From: Podocnemis expansa
Lineage: Eukaryota; Chordata; Testudines; Podocnemididae
Assembly (NCBI GenBank): GCA_007922195.1
Contig: ML681971.1
Location: 5,189,946-5,253,945 of the forward strand
Length of the DNA stretch: 64,000 nucleotides
Direction of reading: 5' to 3'
Shown here piece after piece: positions 54,952 to 64,000 of this stretch. The position numbers were made by a program, and so were the translations under genes. Numbering within the stretch: the stretch's first letter is position 1; each line of letters opens with the position of its first letter. The notes under the pieces were generated by a model that worked only from the letters and a program-made list of their open reading frames with translations, had not been told where the DNA came from and made no database searches.

Positions 54952-56997
54952 AAGACTAATCAGTGTGACCAAACTGTCTTTAGAAGTGATGTGAATTTTA
55001 TGGCTGTGTGATTGGGGCAGGAGTGGCAAATATTGGGATGACTTTTATGTAATGTGGGTCCTGAGAGCAAGTCTGAGAGCTTTGTTTAGAGTGGTGCAAA
55101 GTGTACAAGATACCATCCCATATACAGCTCTGTCAGTGCCCCTCAGATCCTCCCACAGCTCCCTGTTATTCTGGCCCTGCACTTCTTCCTCCCACCCAGC
55201 TTGGTCAGCTCCCCTGAGTTCTGACCCACAGCCCCCTGCTATCACAGCTCTGAGAGTCATCTCATAGTTTGGCCAGTGCACTTAGTTCTGGACAGTTTGG
55301 TCTCCCTGTACCCCTAGTGACAGGTCTTTTGGTACCCGTCAGGTCCTCCTTATACCATTGTCTTCCAGAGGTGGGGAAGAGCTAAAATCAGTGCAGCATT
55401 TGCCTTTCTTTCTCCTCATCTGCTTTCTTTCCCACTATGCATCTTCTTTCTATGAACACAGGGAGTTACTCTCCTCCCTTACCAGATAAATTAACCCAGT
55501 GCATCTCTGTGCCTGGCTCCCCTGGGCTCTCACAGCAGGTGATGGTGATGCTCTGAGGCTGCAGATGCAGTGTTCCTCCCCACACTGTTCTGCTCCTGGC
55601 CTGGCATAAAGCAGGAGTGACCTTGCTGTGCTGGAGCCAGGTGTGTGTTCAATTAACACAAGGAGGCTAGACTTGGCAGGCTCTGTTCCCTTAAGTGCAG
55701 AGGCAGGGAGGGAGGGGCCCTTTCTCAGAGGTGTGCAAAAGAACCCACCTTCCCCTCCTTAGCTTCTGCACTTCAGCAACAGAGAAAAGAAACTCAAGGC
55801 CTTGGTGAATACTGTATTGTGTTAGCTGCCAGAATAGTGGGATTCCATTGCCCCAAGGACCTCCAGACAAGGCCACAGCATTTGTTTGGAATCACTGTAC
55901 AAGGGAATGAGCTGCTGATACAAGAGAAGCCAAAGCCATTGTAAACTGGGGTTGGAATGAGGTGAAGCCTCTACAGTGACTATCTAGCAGAAGAGTTGTG
56001 TTTCCATACAAAGGATTTCAGACTGATAGCCAAGGAAGGAAAGCAATGAAAACAAAGAAGAAAAGGCACATCTCCATGAACGAGAACAGTGTATAGTCTC
56101 CTATGAAGTATGCAGCAGCTGTTCTGAAAACAAAATGGCTACTCTGGCTGCTCTACAGTAGACAGAGTTCCTAGTAACTTAGAGGTAGGAACCAGAAAGC
56201 AATGTCACAAGAGTTTCAACAAGATACATGCGTTTCAGAAGTGGCCTGTGCACAAAAGAGCATGAGCAGCCAAGCTTTAGTGTAGAGTGTTATATGGAGC
56301 GGACCAGGGCCCCATTTTACTTGGTACTGTGCAGACACAACAAAAAGGTGGCTTCTGCCTCAAAGCACTTTCAATGTCAGTAGCTAAGTAAGGCAGCATT
56401 GCCTATCCCAAGTAATCAAAAATCACAGGTTAGCCCCCTCCTCCTCGAATCATGATATTGACTTAAAGATCATGAGATTTTGAAAAAACAATAGATTTCT
56501 GTTTCTTTTTCTGTTTTACTTTAAATCTTTTGGTTACACTCAAGACATGTTTTCAAGCTTTATTTTGTAATCACTTTTCTTTTTATAAAGATGAGGTTGA
56601 GATTTTCCTGGAATCACAGAGCTACAGGACCTGGGGCTTCCAGAAAAACATTTAATATTGTGATAGCTGGCAACACTCATTAGACTAGAAATGGGCTGGT
56701 GTAACTCTTCCATGAGCTGTGTGTACACTGCTGTCACCATTAGCAGTGGAGCCAGGATAAAGTACTTGGCAGTGAGCAAATGAGTCTTAACGAGCCAGAG
56801 GATCCACCCCTGTACTTCTGCTTGCAATATTACAGTTCACTGAGCTTTCTTTTATTTTGTTCTTTGGTGGGAATAATGTATTTGAGCAACCTTGTTTACT
56901 CCTCTGTTAGGAATCATGTCTCTGAAAGAAAATCTCCAGTAGTGTTAGGGAGAATAGCTAAGGCTTTGTCTATAGTGGAAAAATAATTCAACCTATT
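54952..56997. other. Mostly unique non-coding DNA
   Basis: No exon or delimited repeat is recognised. The stretch 55050-55280 contains Ser/Leu-rich frames without family features. Confidence 0.4.
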
Positions 56998-57770
56998 GGG
57001 TATGTCTACATTGAAAAGTTATTTTGAAATAAGAAGGCTGATTTCAAAATAACTTTTCCCCGCCCATGTAAGTATTTTATTATTTTGAAATAAGTGTTCC
57101 ATTATTTCAAAATAAGGAGGTGCTCTTTTGAAATAATAAAACCTGCTTTAATTTTGAAATAGGATTTATTTCAAAATTATTATTTTGAAATAAGCCAGTC
57201 CAAGCCACGGAATCAGCTTATTTTGAAATAATCGGCAGAGAACCCCCAGCAAGCTTGTTTCCCCACCAGTGGCAGGGAATCCCTGAGAGGGCTGTCTCCC
57301 TCTGCTCAGGCATGCCGATCTGGCCCCCTGAAGCCCCTCTGTTCAGGCTGGGGTGCTTAAAAATGGGCTAGGAGCCAGATCGGGCTCTGAGCTGCTTGCA
57401 GCGCCAAGCCTAATCTGGCTCCTAGCCCATTCTTAGGCCCCCCAGCCTGAACAGAGGAGATGGGGGGGGCAGATTGGCATGCCTTGGGGGTGGGGGAAAG
57501 CAGCACCGCCAAGGGTTCCTTGCCCCCAGTGGAGAAACCAGCCCACTGGGGGAATCCCTCTCCTGGCTGGGAAACCAGCCTACCAGGGGATCCAATTTGA
57601 GTTCAAGAGTCTAATGTAGACTCTCTGAATTGAAATAATGATGCCTATCTTATTTCAAATTAGGAGTCTTGTGAAGACTCACTAATTCATAATAATTATT
57701 TTGAATTAAAATTAAAATAGTCATTTTGAAATAACTGTTTTGAAATAACCATGACAATGTAGACATAGCC
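56998..57770. mobile_element. Hairpin-bearing MITE, copy 2, with a long internal palindrome
   Basis: Left end GGGTATGTCTACATTGAAAA and right end in reverse complement GGCTATGTCTACATTGTCAT. Near the left end aaaagttattttgaaataa and tttcaaaataactttt pair. The GC-rich centre holds two arms of about 78 bp at 57309-57386 and 57407-57483 that are reverse complements (ggcatgccgatctggc and so on). The target duplication is unclear. Confidence 0.7.
57309..57483. repeat. Palindrome with about 78-bp arms inside the MITE
   Basis: Left arm ggcatgccgatctggccccc to agccagatcgggct; right arm agcctaatctggctcctagc to ggcatgcc. The loop is about 20 bases. The GC-rich arms stand out against the AT-rich MITE. 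Confidence 0.8.
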
Positions 57771-58441
57771 AAAGTGACAAGCTGCTCCCAGAGTCTGATC
57801 TGGTGTGCCATTTTGACCCCCCAGATTTTCACTCCTGAACCCAGATTAACCCTGCTTTGCCAGGTGGCCACTCACTCCTGAGTCAGTGCACACCAGCCTC
57901 CTGTGTGTAATTGGTCCCAAGCAATGGCTGTATGCCCTCTGGCTACTCGAGAGACACTCTTACAAGGAGCACCCCTTGCCCCAGATACCATAGTGGGGAC
58001 ATGTTTTATAGAGATTAGGACCTGCTCCCAATCACAGTGGCTTCACATCCATCCATTTGACCCTGAAATGGATCATACCCAGCCTCCCTCACTCATACCC
58101 TCTGAAATCCACACAACTTTAGATAAAACAAATACAAGTTTATTAATTAGGATATGATTTTAAGTGAGTGTATAGCAAATCAATGCACAGTCATTTTAAT
58201 AAAGCAGTCAGTGGTTGCAACGAGAAATTAAAAGACAAAACATGCCTGCTAGCGACAGGAGTGCTGCTGGCCTGGAAGAAGACCCCAGGCTCGATGTACT
58301 GAGATTCAGGGCTTGCACGCTGCTGCTGCAGCCACTGGTGTGGGCGGCCTGGTAGCGGACTTGGGGCTTGGGCGCTGGGACTCAGGGCTTGTGCCCCGTA
58401 AGGCTGGTGCCAGCAATGCTCCTGGCTATCCATAACACTAC
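57771..58441. other. Non-coding DNA without recognisable elements
   Basis: Nothing recognised. Confidence 0.35.
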
Positions 58442-58948
58442 GGATATGTCCACACGTCTCTTTTATTTCAAAATAACACTGGTTATTTTGAAATAAAAGA
58501 GATTAGGTCCACATGACATATTCTTATTTCGAAATGATGGGCTCTGTCATTTCGAAATAAGAGCCATCATTTCGAAATAGCTTAAACCTTCTTTAAATCG
58601 AAACAGCTGTTATTTCAAAATGGTTATTTTGAAATGACGCTGTTCGGATGTGTTATTTCAAAACCATTATTTTGAATAACACTTTTGCCCTTCTCCTTTC
58701 CAGGATGCCTTCCTTTTAGCATATATTAGGTGGGGGCATGGCTCAGGGAGGGGGCCATGTTGCCACACCTCTCATGGTGCCCCTCTCCTAAAGTGAAATA
58801 GCAAGTCCTGTGTTTGGACATGCTATTTCACTTTGAGCTTTTCCCTTAATTCGAATTAACATTTTCTTAATTCAAATTAACTTATTTCAAAATAAGGACT
58901 TTATTTCAAAATAACTTATTTCAAAATGATGTATATGTGGACATAGCC
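58442..58948. mobile_element. Hairpin-bearing MITE, copy 3
   Basis: Left end GGATATGTCCACACGTCTC and right end in reverse complement GGCTATGTCCACATATACA. TAC flanks both sides (58439-58441 and 58949-58951). Just inside the left end a hairpin has arms ctcttttatttcaaaataac and gttattttgaaataaaagag with a 4-base loop. The interior has many ttatttcgaaataa-like words in both orientations. Confidence 0.75.
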
Positions 58949-58951
58949 TAC

Positions 58952-59377
58952 TAGAAATATACTCATCCCACCCCTCAAGTTCGGATGTGATTGTTTGCGG
59001 GCATCAGCCCTATGATTTGATTGATTGATTGATCTCTGCTTCTTCCAAGGCAGAGTCAAATTCCTTTTGTAGAGGTTTCAAGATGGAGTTTCCCAGGTGA
59101 AAAGCCTGAAGCTTCTCCCTCACTCAAAGTGTCTGCATTCTTTTTAATCCCCTTTGGCCCCTCGGCCCCTCCCCCTCTACCTGGGCCAAGGCACTACAAG
59201 CATTCAGCTAATCCCATCATCTTTGTCATGTAATTCTCCTGCCTTTGTGCTAAAGATAGTCCTAAGGGTCTGTGCTATGTAATATGCTTCATAATATACA
59301 TGATGCTGCAGCAAACATGGTACCATAGTAATGATGTGTAACATGTTATGAACATTCATAAAGGGAAATCTTGCATA
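58952..59377. other. Non-coding DNA with a short (attg)n run
   Basis: A gattgattgattgatt run lies at about 59017-59032. Nothing else recognised. Confidence 0.4.
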
Positions 59378-59385
59378 GCATAATT

Positions 59386-60576
59386 GGGTTAAAGTGAGCC
59401 GGAGCACACTGGAATGGCATTCTGGGGCCCACTATTTTCAGGTCTCAGCGTTCTGGGGCCTCTAAAAATAGAAAATGGAGCCAGAATGCTGCATTCCGGG
59501 GCTCACCATTTAGAAATAGTGGGCCCCAGAACACAGCATTCTGGCTCTATTTTCTATTTTTAGGGGCCCGCTGAACGCTGAGCCCCTAAAAATAGCAAGC
59601 CCTGGAACGCCATTCCAGTGCATACCAGCAGGGCAGAGAGCTTCCCCCAGGCTGGGAGAGCTTAAATCTCCAGGCCTGAGCCTGCTCTGACTGAGCATGC
59701 TAAGAGATTCTGAGCATGCTCAGTCAGAGCAGGCTCAGGGCTGGAGGAGCAGCTTGTGGGGTGCAGCTGTGCCCTGGCAGCCAGGTAAGGGGCCAGGCCT
59801 GGGCTGGAAGAGGAGCAGAAGCTGGGAGCGCAGGGCTGAGGCTCCTCTGACTCCACAGCACAGGCCTTGGGGCGGTGAAGTGGGCTGGGGCAGGGGCTGG
59901 TGTGGGGAGCGGTGGGGCAGACTCTCTCCCACCAGGCTGGCCCCATTTGGGGCCCCCCAGCTCCCTGTGGCTGCAGAGGGGAGCTGGCTGGGTGAGTGGC
60001 CCTGTGTCTCCTTTCTGTATAGCCCCATCCCTCCAAGTCCCCTGCTCCATCCCTTCTCTGCCACACCTCCTGCCCCAGCCTCCCACTTCCTGCTGCCATC
60101 CACTCCTTTTCTGCCCCATCTCCTGCCCCCCACCTTCAGCCACCACCCACCCCTTCTCTGCCTCCATCTGCTACCCTTTACCTCTTCACGACCACTCCTC
60201 CTTCCCCTACCTCTTGCCACCACCCGCTCCTTCTCTGCCCCATCTCCTGCCCCTGCCCTGCTCTGCCCCCCTTCACCACCCCATCTTCTGCACCTGTCCC
60301 CACCTCCTGCTGCCATCTGTCCCTTCTCTGCCCCATCTCCTGCCCATGCTCCCCTTCACCACTTACACCTCCTGCCTCCCACTCTCCCCTTCACTGCCCC
60401 CAGCCACCCCTTCAACACCTCCCCTCCTGCCCCTGCTCCACTCCTTCACATCCCAGACTCTCATCCTTTCTGTGCTGGGGCTGCATATGTGGGAAGTGGC
60501 CCCAGACAGTATGGGGGGGGGGGAGCCACTGATTAGGAGGGTGCTGGGGCCCACCAAATTATACTTTAATCGCTGG
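59386..60576. mobile_element. hAT-like element, family B, long copy
   Basis: The 8-bp target duplication gcataatt is exact (59378-59385 and 60577-60584). Left end GGGTTAAAGTGAGCCGG and right end in reverse complement CCAGCGATTAAAGTATAATT match the CAGGGGTTAAAGTATAATTT end of the 29723-30575 copy, with the first bases decayed. The subterminal text (ggaatggcattctggggcc) is repeated and inverted near 59480-59620. The C-rich centre makes long frames on both strands at 59697-60582 that are not genes. Confidence 0.83.
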
Positions 60577-60584
60577 GCATAATT

Positions 60585-61284
60585 GGCATCAAATCATAAA
60601 ATCACAGTGCAAAAGTGAAAAGAAAAATCATGTAGATCATAGGCCAGGGGAGCATGGATGTGCATCCTGTGACACCTCTTTTAGGTCAACTTATAGCCAC
60701 CACAGTAATTAGTGCAGTGGTTGATGGCCACAGAACTGTCCTTGGATCGATGGAGGGCTTCCTCACCAGCAGCATGTCCACCAACCTAAAAAGGGCAGTG
60801 TGGCTCTGAGCTCCCTGCCAGGAGCCTTGAAATCACAAGAATGACAGATAATTCTTGGTGTAAAGGAACACAATATCTACATTGCCACTGCATTGCCTTA
60901 TCCATGCTGATAGAAGCCTTAGTCTCAGCCTTATTATGTTGGCACAGTTCCATCAGTGGGAGGAGTGTTTGAATGTGCACACTTCCCCTGTTTTGTTGAC
61001 AAAAGCTGATTTTTGTTGACACAGCTCTCTGGTGCAGCCAACCTTAGATAGCTAGATAAATATTTACCAGCTCAGGGCTATATACCTCTGACATCAACAC
61101 TGAAAGTTTCAGAACACAGTTTGCCTTTTCCAACCTTCATTTGTTGAATAAGCTGCAGTCTGGCTGCAGGAGGTGGGATGTGATAGAAGAGTGACTGTAT
61201 CATATGTGAGACTGAGTTCTGTATCATTGATGTAGCTCCTAAGTCTTTAAACATCACTCTTACAGCCCCTCTGTGAGCTTTTCT
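60585..61284. other. Non-coding DNA without recognisable elements
   Basis: Nothing recognised. Confidence 0.35.
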
Positions 61285-61415
61285 CACCATCAGGCTGAGG
61301 GGCCCTTGTGGCACAGAGAGGTTAACTGAAGAGCCTAAGGTCACCCAGGAAGTTCGTGATGAAGCAGGGAGTTGAACCCAGGGCTCCAGCTAGTGCCCTA
61401 ACCACTGAACATCCT
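61285..61415 (-). repeat. MIR-like CORE-SINE, minus strand
   Basis: Contains cacagagaggttaactgaag, ctaaggtcacccaggaagtt, gggagttgaacccagggctc and gtgccctaaccactgaac, the reversed order of a MIR-type SINE body. Confidence 0.65.
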
Positions 61416-62189
61416 TCATCTCTTTCAAATCCAGAAGATGCACACACAGGGGTCCACAAGAGAGAAGTGCAGCAAGTGATTCTGCACTGTTCTGAGGAAT
61501 AGTATAACATAGAGTGGCTACCTAATATATGTCAACCTCACCCTTCCTTGGACTGTATATGAGCACTTTGGAAGCTGGCCAGAATGATCAGCCCCAACTT
61601 ATCCTCCATCACACCCCCAACAGCTGCAGCCGGGGGAGGGGGCTGCAGAGAGACTGCTTAGCTCAGCTTACAACTCTTCTGCACTGGGCTTGTGCCTTTT
61701 TCTGTTCCCATGCTTGACTAAAAGGAGGGGAGAGTTTCTTCATAGCTGCCACTGAAATGACGTGGGGTGCACATATTGCAGTTATGAATCTGTGATAAGT
61801 ACTGGTCTAGTATCGCCTACCCCATGTATTCAAACATCATGAGATCAGTTTAAAATCATGAAGGCTTTTCTTTAAAGAGACATCTTGTGATTGACCTTCT
61901 GGTTTTGGAACCTTCCAAATCATGCTTCCAGTGTTGCCTCTAAAACCCAAAGGCTAGAAATTTACTTTTGTTTTTCTTAGTAAAAGCAGAAATTCTCTCC
62001 TATCTGTATGGGCCCTGGGACTGGGGCTTCAAGAAAAACCACCAAGTATGTCAAGACTCTCAATGAAATCACTAGAGCTAGCTCACCAGGACAACAGAAA
62101 GGACAAAATGGGGAAAAGTTTTCAAAATTTATTGCCATTTTTCCATGGAATTTCATTTTCAGTGATGTTTGCTGTGTAACCTGAGCTAT
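61416..62189. other. Non-coding DNA without recognisable elements
   Basis: 62090-62165 has the AT-rich aaaagttttcaaaattt-type text seen at 10880-11060, possibly a related small repeat. Confidence 0.35.
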
Positions 62190-62280
62190 GAACATGGTGT
62201 GAACGCTTTCGGTATGCCCTACTGGTAAAGTGCTCATGGTGTGAACACTTTCGGTGTGCCCTGCTGGTAAAGTGCTGAGG
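62190..62280 (+). repeat. Tandem duplication, two units of about 43 bp
   Basis: catggtgtgaacgctttcgg begins one unit and catggtgtgaacactttcgg the next; both end with tggtaaagtgct. Four substitutions separate them by eye. Confidence 0.85.
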
Positions 62281-62398
62281 TCTTTGCTGGTGAGTGGGCT
62301 ATGCGGCAAACTCTGTAGTCTGTTGTAGAGGGCACACACACTGTGCTCTCGCTCCCAGGGCCTTTACTTTGGTTTTGTTTTTCCCAGGCTAAATAAGA

Positions 62399-62525
62399 GT
62401 AATTTCAGAATTTTTGGCTATGGGAAATATAAGTGGCAAGGTCATTTCCGGGCTTCTGGTTATGGGAAATGTAAGAGTCATTTCAGGTCTTTTGGCTATG
62501 GGAGATGTAAGTGACAAGGTAAGTT
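62399..62525 (+). repeat. Tandem repeat, three units of about 40-46 bp
   Basis: Units carry tcatttcaggtcttttggct atgggaaatgtaagtggcaa-type text, with starts near 62400, 62441 and 62481. The middle unit lacks the gcaagg end. No coding meaning. Confidence 0.8.
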
Positions 62526-63441
62526 TTTCCACAGAGCAGAATGGAGGTAAAGATGGAGGACAGTGATATCCAGTTTCCTCGGATATTTTCTTTGCTAGTA
62601 ATAGGGAGGTGTAGCTTGAGAGTGAAAGAACATGCCTGTTAATTAGGGGATAAGACAGAGGGCCATCTTCACCACTGATGTAACTGATGCAATCCACTGG
62701 AATTCGTGGGCTTGCATCTGTTTACATCAGAATTATCTGAGAGGTTGGGGCTTTTGGGAGCTGGATCCCAGGGATGTTCCTTGGTGAATGGAGTGCTCTC
62801 AGAAACAAGGTCCAGGGTCTGTGGCTATCAGACCAGAATTGGTGACTGGATGCAGGGGCTAGTGCTGCCAAGTTTTGCATTTACAATTCATCTCCAGAGT
62901 ATCCTGAGAGAGTCTGACTACAGGCTTTGATCCTAATCGAGTGCTACCGCTGTGCAGTCATGCGCACAGCTGATGCCCAAAGCTGGGCACTCTGTTCAGA
63001 GATGGCCATAAAGGAAAGCAAAAAACTAGGTCACTGTAGTATGAAAAATACAGCAGCACAGGTTCAGTTGAGGAGCGTGGCTTTCTGCCTCCAGGGCTGC
63101 TGATGTGGCTTGGTGTGTGCATTGCCGCTGTAGCGGGGCTGTTCCAGCAGAATTGCCTGAAAGAGCATTTGCCCAGGCTTTGTCCATGCTAACTGTAAGT
63201 GACACAAGTGATAGAGCTTCTGTTGTTTCCCTGGGAAAACTGTTCCACCTCTTAACAATATATCTCACTGCCTCTGCCACCAGTTGGTCCCAGATACCTA
63301 GCCAACATTCCCTGCCCCTTACTCTCTTTCCTCTTTAGTAGTTCATCCTACTAAACACTCCAGTCTCTCTGCTTCCTCACCTTGGACCTGTAGCCATTCA
63401 TCATGTTCCCTCATCCTCATCCCCCCCCCCTCCTCTTAGAC
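62526..63441. other. Non-coding DNA without recognisable elements
   Basis: No exon or repeat boundary recognised. A C run lies at 63421-63430. Confidence 0.35.
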
Positions 63442-63734
63442 CAGTGTTTCTCAATCCTTTTTATACCAGACACTGGCTTTTTATGTCAGGGAGCTTTCAG
63501 GGCCAGTGCTGGTCATTGAGAGATACTATCTTAGCTAATTGAAATGTACTCATCTCTGCCGCTTTCCTCCTTATTCATCCCTTCGATCAGGGCTTTCAGT
63601 TGGGAGGTTGCTAGACCTGTGGTGGGAGGGTCTTCAACTGGTTTCAGAGGCTGTGACTACTTTCCTGGCCTTTATTGCTTCATGAGAGTGGATCCTGAAA
63701 CTTTATCCTGTACAAAAAGGGCTGAGAACCACTG
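63442..63734. mobile_element. hAT-like element, 293 bp
   Basis: Left end CAGTGTTTCTCAATCC and right end in reverse complement CAGTGGTTCTCAGCCC. The flanking 8-mers tcttagac and ccctggct do not match well, so the call rests on the termini. No coding domain. Confidence 0.55.
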
Positions 63735-63914
63735 CCCTGGCTCCTTGCGATCGCTCTGTCAGGTGTTTGGCAACTTTTGGGTACAGAGGGGCGCAGAACT
63801 GAGCACAGCTCCATCAGCATTTTCTTCTCACAGCCATGTCCAGAGTGACTGGAATGCCATCGCCTGGCCTATGGTATAATGGGGCTACATACGCTGCCCA
63901 AAACTGCATGGGCT

Positions 63915-64000
63915 TTTATTTCAAAAGGGATAGCCGTGTTAGTCTAGTCCAGTAAAAAAACAACAAGGAGTTGTGTGGCACTTTAAGACTAACAGATTTA
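63915..64000 (+). mobile_element. Turtle SINE, head and body, cut by window end
   Basis: Starts tcaaaagggatagccgtgtt, then tagtctagtccagtaaaa, and ends in aagactaacagattta at the last base. It continues outside the window, so it cannot be said whether it folds back. Confidence 0.85.

Noticed and set aside
59697..60582. Long open frames (up to 279 codons) on both strands
   Set aside because: They lie in the C-rich centre of a hAT-like element, overlap each other in several registers and encode Pro/Ser/Leu-rich text without any motif.
1..64000. CRISPR arrays, operons, bacterial ribosome binding sites
   Set aside because: The repeat content is vertebrate; no regularly spaced direct repeats with unique spacers, and no run of co-directional intact genes.

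Overview
The window is vertebrate nuclear DNA, most likely from a cryptodiran turtle. The evidence is the mix of repeats: CR1-clade LINEs ending in the (ATTCTATG)-type 3' tail, many copies of a tRNA-derived SINE with the head GCCGTGTTAGTCTAG (the turtle Pol III/SINE, Cry I type), DIRS retrotransposons with a LAP2alpha-like Gag, MIR-like CORE-SINE remnants, and a dense set of short hAT-like and other terminal-inverted-repeat DNA elements. I found no host protein-coding exon, tRNA, rRNA, CRISPR or bacterial-type gene. All coding signals that I can support are broken transposon reading frames, so the window is best read as intergenic or deep intronic DNA.

Layout. 1-466: right end of a hAT-like element. 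467-3640: minus-strand CR1-clade LINE, split by a 499-bp hAT-like element. 3641-5750: mostly unique DNA. 5755-10285: plus-strand LINE split by a minus-strand CR1 (6836-9341), itself split by a 454-bp DNA element (three-level nest). 10290-21440: mainly unique DNA with small hAT-like elements, a foldback SINE (14758-14944), a DIRS 5' fragment (17091-18380) and possible conserved non-coding stretches. 21445-26597: DIRS copy 1. 26598-28890: CR1 fragment split by a 1.5-kb TAGGG-ended element and a foldback SINE. 29430-30690: minisatellite split by an 853-bp hAT-like element. 30700-43770: mosaic of hAT-like elements, SINEs and unique DNA. 43777-48815: DIRS copy 2, same orientation. 48816-52433: hAT-like elements, a foldback SINE and a CR1 split twice. 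52434-64000: unique DNA with three hairpin-bearing MITEs, a 1.2-kb hAT-like element, two small tandem repeats and a SINE cut by the window end.

How the parts fit. Many boundaries are fixed by target-site duplications read directly from the sequence: 8 bp for hAT-like elements, about 12 bp for SINE units, 3 bp for two MITEs. These give a relative order of insertion. The two DIRS copies keep left and right inverted terminal repeats and the internal complementary region that pairs with both ends, yet they carry only a gag-like frame; I see no reverse transcriptase or tyrosine recombinase in them. The most unusual pattern is the repeated occurrence of SINEs followed by their own reverse complement, inserted as one unit.
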